Shown here one piece after another: positions 59,751 through 64,000 of a stretch of 64,000 nt of DNA. The translations under genes were made by a program, and so were the position numbers. Positions within the stretch are counted from its first letter, which is position 1. The number at the start of each line of letters is the position of its first letter. The notes under the pieces were generated by a model. It made no database searches. It saw only the letters and a list, made by a program, of their open reading frames with translations, and was not told where the DNA came from. This DNA is from Microvirga lupini (GTDB lineage Bacteria > Pseudomonadota > Alphaproteobacteria > Rhizobiales > Beijerinckiaceae), in assembly GCF_014191055.1 (NCBI RefSeq), contig NZ_JACHWB010000005.1:124001-188000 (forward strand), read 5' to 3'.

Positions 59751-60851
59751 ATGTATACGCCGACCAAACTCGAAATTTACTTCCTTAAGCTCGTGAACGA
59801 AACCCGTGCCAAGGTCGGAGCTAAGCCGCTCTCCTTCGACGGCGAGCTGCTGGAGTCCTCGGACGCCCACAGCCTGTGGATGGGCAAGACCAACATCTTC
59901 TCGCATACGGGCGAAGGCGGCTCGACCGCTGGCGCCCGGATGACCTCCGCAGGTTACGAATGGCAGGCATGGGGCGAGAACATCGCGTGGCGCTACGGCC
60001 CCCTCACGGAGGAGACCATCCGAGGGCTGCACGACCAGTTCGTCAACTCGCCGGGCCACTACGCCAACCTCATCAATGGCACCTTCCAGGAGATCGGAAT
60101 CGGCTTGCAGGTCGGGAAAGGCGGCGTCTACGTGACCCAGAACTTCGGCTCGCCCAACGCGAACGAGCGCGCAGAGCCTAACGACGTGGGCACCGGCCGG
60201 GCCACTACCAGGGGCACGAGCGGCAAGGACATGCTGTATGGCTCCAACGAAGCCGACGACATGTATGGCGGGCTGGGCCATGACACCTATTACGTGGACC
60301 ACAAGAACGACAGGGTTTTCGAACAGGTTGGGCAAGGCACCGATAAGGTCATCAGCTCTGTCACATTCTCTCTTGGGGGGCAGGACCTGGAAAACCTCAC
60401 GCTCTGGGGTATGGGGAATATCAGCGGCACAGGCAACAGCCTGAACAACTCAATCGCGGGAAATTCCGGCAGGAACACACTCAAGGGCTCATCCGGAAAA
60501 GACACCCTCAACGGCAACGGCGGCAAGGACGTTCTTTGGGGTGGGACAGGTAAAGATACCTTCGTCTTCGATACCTCCGCGGAAGCTGACGGCGACACCA
60601 TCCGCGATTTCACGCGCGGCGCCGACCGCATCAACCTGAAGAACATCGACGCGAACGCAGGTCAGGCGGGTAATCAGGCTTTCAAGTTCATCAGCGAGAA
60701 GGACTTTCACAACGTCGCCGGTGAATTGAGGGCTTTTAAGTCCGGTGCCACCACCTACATCACCGGCGACACCAATGGTGACGGCATCGCCGACTTCACC
60801 ATCATGGTCAGCGGTCTGAAGGCATTCGCTAGCTCGGACTTCATCCTCTAA
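59751..60851 (+). CDS. CAP-domain protein with RTX repeats
   Basis: The 366-residue protein starts MYTPTKLEIYFLKLVNETRA. Residues about 7-130 are a CAP/SCP-like domain (DAHSLWMGKTNIFSHTG, WGENIAWRYG, VNSPGHYANLINGTFQEIGI, YVTQNFGS). RTX-type repeats follow (about 145-285), and then the C-terminal module with AGNQAFKFISEKDF and ITGDTNGDGIADFTI, ending SDFIL. Export by type I secretion is expected, with no signal peptide present. ATG 59751 is preferred; a TTG at 59706 adds 15 residues. It stands right of the HNH gene, on the plus strand. Confidence 0.86.
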   Translation: MYTPTKLEIYFLKLVNETRAKVGAKPLSFDGELLESSDAHSLWMGKTNIFSHTGEGGSTAGARMTSAGYEWQAWGENIAWRYGPLTEETIRGLHDQFVNSPGHYANLINGTFQEIGIGLQVGKGGVYVTQNFGSPNANERAEPNDVGTGRATTRGTSGKDMLYGSNEADDMYGGLGHDTYYVDHKNDRVFEQVGQGTDKVISSVTFSLGGQDLENLTLWGMGNISGTGNSLNNSIAGNSGRNTLKGSSGKDTLNGNGGKDVLWGGTGKDTFVFDTSAEADGDTIRDFTRGADRINLKNIDANAGQAGNQAFKFISEKDFHNVAGELRAFKSGATTYITGDTNGDGIADFTIMVSGLKAFASSDFIL

Positions 60852-61071
60852 CCAAGGTTTGGGCCTCGTACCTGTCGAGGCCACTCCCCCTCCGCTTGGC
60901 GTCGTGCTCTCTCTGCCTTGCTTTGTGGTCCAGGGACTTGGGCAAATGCGTGTCCCATTACTTCCCGACAACTTGCCGCATAAGTCGGGGCCACGAGTAA
61001 AAATTCAATGCCACGATGTTGCCTTATTCAAGTACTCACGTGACATCTCCTAACCAGAAAAGGAATATCCA

Positions 61072-61350
61072 GTGGGGCTTTACTTAGTCAGCTATGATCT
61101 ACGCGAGGAGCGGAACTATGATCCTCTTTATGAGTGCCTTGCCGCATGGAACGCGAGCAGGCTCTTGAAGTCTGTTTGGCTCGTGAAGTTAGATGCCTCC
61201 GCGGCAGCAATAAGAGACCACCTCAACATGCTTATCGATTCGGACGACGGCACCGCAGTGATCGAGCTTAAACACGGCTGCCAGTGGGCCTGTCACAAGC
61301 CCGAAGAAGACGGTGTAGCTTGGTTGCGAGCGAACGCACGGCCTGCCTAA
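61072..61350 (+). CDS. Orphan Cas2/VapD-like small protein
   Basis: The 92-residue product starts GLYLVSYDLREERNYDPLYE and continues ASRLLKSVWLVKLDASAAAI and RDHLNMLIDSDDGTAVIELK. The first strand with YDL, the SVWLV second strand and the D-D-G-x-A-V-I third strand match the ferredoxin-like fold of Cas2 and VapD-type nucleases. No CRISPR array, cas1 or toxin partner is visible. Start is GTG after AAGGA. It may be a phage nuclease or an orphan regulator. Confidence 0.6.
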   Translation: MGLYLVSYDLREERNYDPLYECLAAWNASRLLKSVWLVKLDASAAAIRDHLNMLIDSDDGTAVIELKHGCQWACHKPEEDGVAWLRANARPA

Positions 61351-61361
61351 CCTACCTCAAC

Positions 61362-61450
61362 AGCCCCAGCCTCTCAGCGAGCCTAAGGGCGGCACGGGCC
61401 AGTCGCTACACTGGCTAGAGGGGCGAAGGTACAGCCGTGAGGCTGGGGCT
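61362..61450. repeat. Long-range inverted repeat after the Cas2-like gene
   Basis: AGCCCCAGCCTC (61362-61373) pairs perfectly with GAGGCTGGGGCT (61439-61450), enclosing a hairpin CCAGT/ACTGG (61399-61414). On the minus strand the left arm also encodes AERLGLLR-stop, the same ending as the small frame at 61533. The 61351-61723 gap holds otherwise only that small gene. A structured RNA or a terminator is possible. Confidence 0.5.
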
Positions 61451-61532
61451 TACATCCGCACTCCCTCGCAGGGCCCTTCTGCTGCGTGTCGATTTACCCG
61501 GTGCATCTCCGGTCCACGCCGCCGTGCCAAAC

Positions 61533-61643
61533 TTATCTTAGCAGACCTAAGCGTTCTGCCATGCTCTCTTCTACGTAGAGGTTGGGGCTGATCTCTATCA
61601 TGAGACAGCCATCGTCTCGGATGTAGAATTTGCGTGTGGGCAT
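61533..61643 (-). CDS. Very small phage protein (36 residues)
   Basis: The minus strand reads MPTRKFYIRDDGCLMIEISP and on to ESMAERLGLLR and stop. It has a compact beta-strand then helix layout. The last eight residues also appear at the end of a stop-bounded minus-strand stretch at about 61353, hinting at a duplicated small gene. Ribosome site is poor. I regard it as plausible only. Confidence 0.4.
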   Translation of the reverse strand: MPTRKFYIRDDGCLMIEISPNLYVEESMAERLGLLR

Positions 61644-61723
61644 GGGTCTTGACGCTGAAGAGCCTCTGACAAAATAAGCTCAGCCGAAGGGCTTAGGCCC
61701 GCTCAACGGTTTGTGAGCTTGCG

Positions 61724-61909
61724 ATGAAAAAGGCTTCTGAATACCGACAGCATGCCGAAGAGTGCTGGCAAATGGCCAATGGGGCTTTGAATGAGGAGCA
61801 ACGCGCACAGTTGCTGGAGATGGCCCAAACTTGGGAGAACCTCGCAAGGGAGCGGGAAGCAAAAGCTCGGGAGCAGCCTGCCCGTTCGGTCCCCAAAGAG
61901 GCGGAGTAG
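61724..61909 (+). CDS. Small helical protein common in this order
   Basis: The 61-residue product starts MKKASEYRQHAEECWQMANG and has the E-E-Q-R-A-x-L-L-x-M-A-x-T-W pattern (NEEQRAQLLEMAQTWENLAR). Many small proteins with exactly this pattern occur on rhizobial chromosomes; no function is known to me. Its occurrence in a prophage may reflect a host gene picked up. Confidence 0.7.
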   Translation: MKKASEYRQHAEECWQMANGALNEEQRAQLLEMAQTWENLAREREAKAREQPARSVPKEAE

Positions 61910-61930
61910 CTTAGAAAAGGCCCTGCGCGA

Positions 61931-62527
61931 TCAGCTCGCCGGGGCATCAACCGCGATCCCGAGATGAATACGGGCCTCGCTTATTATCGGCTTCACGCAT
62001 TCCTCAAGGACCGGGGGAAGAGCTCGGGCCGCTTCGAAGGCGATGTTCGGATCCCTGCCCTCTTTCTTCATATGGTAGGGATCGAATATCTCACTTACTT
62101 TGGCTGCTGCTTCGACTGCCGCTAAACATTTCTTCGTGGCCGCATTCGCCTTATCTGTTCCGAAGAGCGGAGCCTCCCAAGCCGTCCGCTCAAACTCTTC
62201 ATGCGCTATTTGCACCTGGCTCCACCAGTGCGGGTCGCCTCTGCCCTCTGCCTCCCAGACCAATGCACCTCGAATACGTTCATTAAGAGAGCGTACGCTC
62301 CTTAACATTCGGATGTACCAGTCGAGTTGGTTGTCGAATGCCTTTTGGGTCTTGTAACCCTGAACAGCGTGCATCGCGCCGCTCTTGGATCCGACGTAAG
62401 CAGCAATGAGTGCCGAGACAACGGCTCCTATTGCTCCGAGCCAGCCAGCCCAGATTGTCCCATCTTCGGCTACAGCCGGTGAGCAAATAGTCGATAGATA
62501 CAACGTGGGCATTACCAAGCGCTTCAT
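61931..62527 (-). CDS. Exported or membrane-anchored hypothetical protein
   Basis: The 198-residue product starts with a signal-like segment (MKRLVMPTLYLSTICSPAVA) and a second hydrophobic stretch (WAGWLGAIGAVVSALIAAYV, about 26-45). The rest is helical, with a Trp-rich part (DPHWWSQVQIAHEEF). GAGGC precedes the start. It resembles membrane cargo proteins with a coiled soluble domain. No family recognised. Confidence 0.55.
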   Translation of the reverse strand: MKRLVMPTLYLSTICSPAVAEDGTIWAGWLGAIGAVVSALIAAYVGSKSGAMHAVQGYKTQKAFDNQLDWYIRMLRSVRSLNERIRGALVWEAEGRGDPHWWSQVQIAHEEFERTAWEAPLFGTDKANAATKKCLAAVEAAAKVSEIFDPYHMKKEGRDPNIAFEAARALPPVLEECVKPIISEARIHLGIAVDAPAS

Positions 62528-62722
62528 GGCGGCCTCGCATCATCGGAATTGCTCTGACGCGCTACGCTGATCGACCTGGAACGAAACCTTACTGAGAAAT
62601 CGTGCAAGCTTCGCACTCTGAGAGACAGCGGCCTGGGCTCCGTCTCTCCTACGCGGTCGTAGCTCAAAGCCCAAGAAGACCGAGCACACTGTCACCACAA
62701 GTTCTGAATGGTATAACTACAG

Positions 62723-63343
62723 CTATGCCGCTCTAGTTTCAAGTGTCTCGTTGAAGTTTGTCAACAGTAGACGCTCGCCTTCCACAAGCCCTGACTGGAT
62801 TGCTGGGAAGTGGCCTAGAACTTCTCCCCTGTACCAAAGCACAGCCACGAGCGCACCACTGATCTTCTCCGCAAACCGGGTGAGCTGCTTTGTCTTGAAC
62901 GGTCCCATAACGCGATAGAAGGGGCGCTCTTGCACCATGCGAGCGTCATAGACGACCTCCCTGCCCTCCTCGTCTATGACGGTGAAGGGCTGGTCTCCGC
63001 TGACGACCTTGTCGTGATAGGCCCAAAGCTCTTCATGGCCGCACTTGTCTGGATCAACCCCGACGAAGAGATACCCAGCGGCAGGCCTCTGGCCAACCTC
63101 GTAGACCCTGTTCCTGCGGCGAACCAGGTCGGTGTCGACCGGACGATAGGTCGTGAAGCCAGCCTGCTCCAAGCCCTTCTGCACCTTCGCTTCGGCCTTG
63201 GCGTTCACGCGAACCACATACCAGCGCCGGCTCTCGTCGATGGAGACCTTGATCCGCTCAAGGCGGATGAAATGCGTCGGGGTCACCTTCGGCGTCTCAA
63301 GCCGTTGGCGGATGTGCTTCTTACGGCGGTTCTTCTTAGCCAT
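62723..63343 (-). CDS. Phage NusG-like transcription factor
   Basis: The 206-residue protein has a basic N-terminus (MAKKNRRKKHIRQRL) and, from about residue 40, an NGN-type domain: RWYVVRVNAKAEAKVQKGLE, then AGFTTYRPVDTDLVRRRNRV and RPAAGYLFVGVDPD. NGN domains bind RNA polymerase. The C-terminal part (about 140-206) may include a KOW-like barrel but is diverged. Phage copies of NusG are suspected to control read-through of late genes; the many terminators in the structural operon fit that idea. AGGAG precedes the ATG. Confidence 0.75.
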   Translation of the reverse strand: MAKKNRRKKHIRQRLETPKVTPTHFIRLERIKVSIDESRRWYVVRVNAKAEAKVQKGLEQAGFTTYRPVDTDLVRRRNRVYEVGQRPAAGYLFVGVDPDKCGHEELWAYHDKVVSGDQPFTVIDEEGREVVYDARMVQERPFYRVMGPFKTKQLTRFAEKISGALVAVLWYRGEVLGHFPAIQSGLVEGERLLLTNFNETLETRAA

Positions 63344-63394
63344 GTGCGGGGATCTCCTGGGCTTTGGCAGACAGGGCGAAGCGGGGGAGGTTCG

Positions 63395-63562
63395 TCATGG
63401 CTTGCTGAGCTCCTTGCCCAGGAAACCGCATACTGACAGGCAGAACGTCGCAATGCCCGCGATGAACAAGCCAAAGGCGCCACCTTCATTCCAAGCCCAC
63501 CAGAGAGCAGAGCTATAGATCAGCAGGACGCCGATGGTCGCCAAAACGTCAAAGAGCTTCAT
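63395..63562 (-). CDS. Small two-pass membrane protein
   Basis: The 55-residue product starts MKLFDVLATIGVLLIYSSAL and has a second hydrophobic part (AFGLFIAGIATFCLSVCGFL). ATG 63562 follows GGAAGG at seven bases and overlaps the stop of the next upstream gene in an ATGA. No function known; small size suits a regulatory membrane peptide. Confidence 0.6.
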   Translation of the reverse strand: MKLFDVLATIGVLLIYSSALWWAWNEGGAFGLFIAGIATFCLSVCGFLGKELSKP

Positions 63563-63696
63563 GCTGCTGCCTTCCATTCCATGCGAGCTGAGGGAGGGAC
63601 ACGCTTTGCGCGCTTCATGTCCTCGTAGAGGGCTTTCCGAAGAGCCTTCCAGAACTGCGCTTCCATGCAGGCCTGCTTGCCTTTGCGAACACTCAT
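63559..63696 (-). CDS. Small basic phage protein (45 residues)
   Basis: The frame reads MSVRKGKQACMEAQFWKALR, then helical KALYEDMKRAKRVPPSARME and ends WKAAA. ATGA overlaps at both ends link it to its neighbours. The size and basic character suggest nucleic acid binding, but no family is recognised. Confidence 0.6.
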   Translation of the reverse strand: MSVRKGKQACMEAQFWKALRKALYEDMKRAKRVPPSARMEWKAAA

Positions 63697-64000
63697 GGCG
63701 ATGACTCCAAGCGAGCGATGGTTCGCGAGATCGTGCGGGACGGGACGCCGAGGATTTGGGCTACCGTGCCTTGGTGCATGTGAATGCCGTAGAGCCGGAG
63801 CACCTCGGCTTCATCGACCTGACGAGGGACGGGCTTGAACCGAATGGCCGGAGGCAGCTTCTTCTCGTGGTAGGCGATGGTCGCGTGGGAAACGCCATAG
63901 TCCTGCGCGATAGCTGAAAGCGTTTCCTTTGTCTGGCGCCTAGCCTTCAGCCTATCAGCGACCTCCCTAGCCTGCCGAGAGTTCAGCTTGTTCGGACGTT
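63693..64000 (-). CDS. Helix-turn-helix DNA-binding protein (5' end outside window)
   Basis: The frame is open to the right window edge and encodes at least 102 residues. A resolvase-like HTH is visible near the cut end: REVADRLKARRQTKETLSAI, then AQDYGVSHATIAYHEKKLPP. A second is near the C-terminus: GTVAQILGVPSRTISRTIAR. Two HTH units suggest a sequence-specific regulator of phage genes. Its stop overlaps the start of the gene at 63559 in an ATGA. Confidence 0.68.
   Translation of the reverse strand, partial: RPNKLNSRQAREVADRLKARRQTKETLSAIAQDYGVSHATIAYHEKKLPPAIRFKPVPRQVDEAEVLRLYGIHMHQGTVAQILGVPSRTISRTIARLESSP

Larger units (their letters stand above)
14056..64000. mobile_element. Resident HK97-type siphophage prophage (right end beyond window)
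   Basis: Everything from the tRNA onward is phage-like: small overlapping early genes, an amidase and putative holin block, and a complete minus-strand structural operon (HNH, TerS, TerL, protease-capsid, portal, connectors, tail tube, chaperones, tape measure, tail tip, fibre). The left boundary is inferred from the tRNA. No second copy of the tRNA 3' end is seen inside the window, and no integrase belonging to this phage is seen, so the right end must lie beyond 64000. The capsid gene is split by a nested element at 45920-55837. A long non-coiling head-tail order with tape measure indicates a siphovirus. Confidence 0.88.

Noticed and set aside
61072-61350. Part of a CRISPR-Cas locus
   Set aside because: No cas1 or other cas gene and no repeat array in the window; the protein is only fold-similar.
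14056-64000. Gene transfer agent instead of prophage
   Set aside because: Presence of endolysin, early genes, cargo genes, HNH plus cos-like site and nested satellite-like element fits a phage better than a GTA cluster.

Overview
The window comes from a GC-rich alphaproteobacterium, most likely Hyphomicrobiales and perhaps Methylobacteriaceae/Microvirga-like. This rests on the gatCAB/ruvX neighbourhood, a ThuEFGK-type trehalose/maltose ABC operon, and many palindromic intergenic repeats of a kind common in that order. The assignment is inference, because no rRNA or other marker is present.

Bases 1-13981 are host chromosome: the end of a class III adenylate cyclase, a GNAT acetyltransferase coupled to an SGNH hydrolase, gatB, two small proteins, gatA with a small membrane protein, gatC, an UPF0173 metallo-hydrolase, the sugar ABC operon, ruvX and a small RTX-type protein. 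A tRNA-Gln(CUG) at 13982-14055 marks the boundary.

From just after the tRNA to the end of the window lies a large HK97-type siphophage prophage. Its right end, integrase and repressor are not in the window. The left part holds small early genes, two RTX proteins, a nuclease and a lysis block. A cargo block of surface-sugar genes (NeuD-like acetyltransferase, DegT aminotransferase, glycosyltransferases) follows. The minus-strand structural operon reads right to left: HNH nuclease, a putative cos site, TerS, TerL, protease-capsid, portal, connectors, tail tube, frameshifted tail chaperones, tape measure, tail tip, fibre and fibre chaperone. Several small cargo genes sit in the opposite orientation inside this operon.

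The main discovery is a 9.9-kb second element, 45920-55837, inserted inside the prophage's protease-capsid gene. Its ends carry an 11-bp direct repeat. Joining the flanks across one copy restores an unbroken reading frame of about 654 codons. The element has its own tyrosine integrase ending 6 bp from the left repeat, an AlpA-like putative excisionase, a PC4-like protein, a winged-helix protein with tandem palindromes at its 3' end, its own capsid gene (distant homologue of the interrupted one, without protease or delta domain), and a tail fibre plus chaperone closely related to the prophage's. It has no terminase, portal or tail tube. It carries a 57-bp sequence matching 55 of 57 bases with one lying between the prophage's HNH and TerS genes, which is where a cos site is expected.

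My reading is a phage satellite that parks in, and disables, the capsid gene of its helper, brings a replacement capsid and fibre, and mimics the helper's packaging site. The main rival explanation is a second, related prophage reduced by deletion. Other points of interest are a textbook A_AAA_AAC frameshift site in the tail chaperones, three prophage RTX proteins sharing one C-terminal module, and an orphan Cas2/VapD-like protein.
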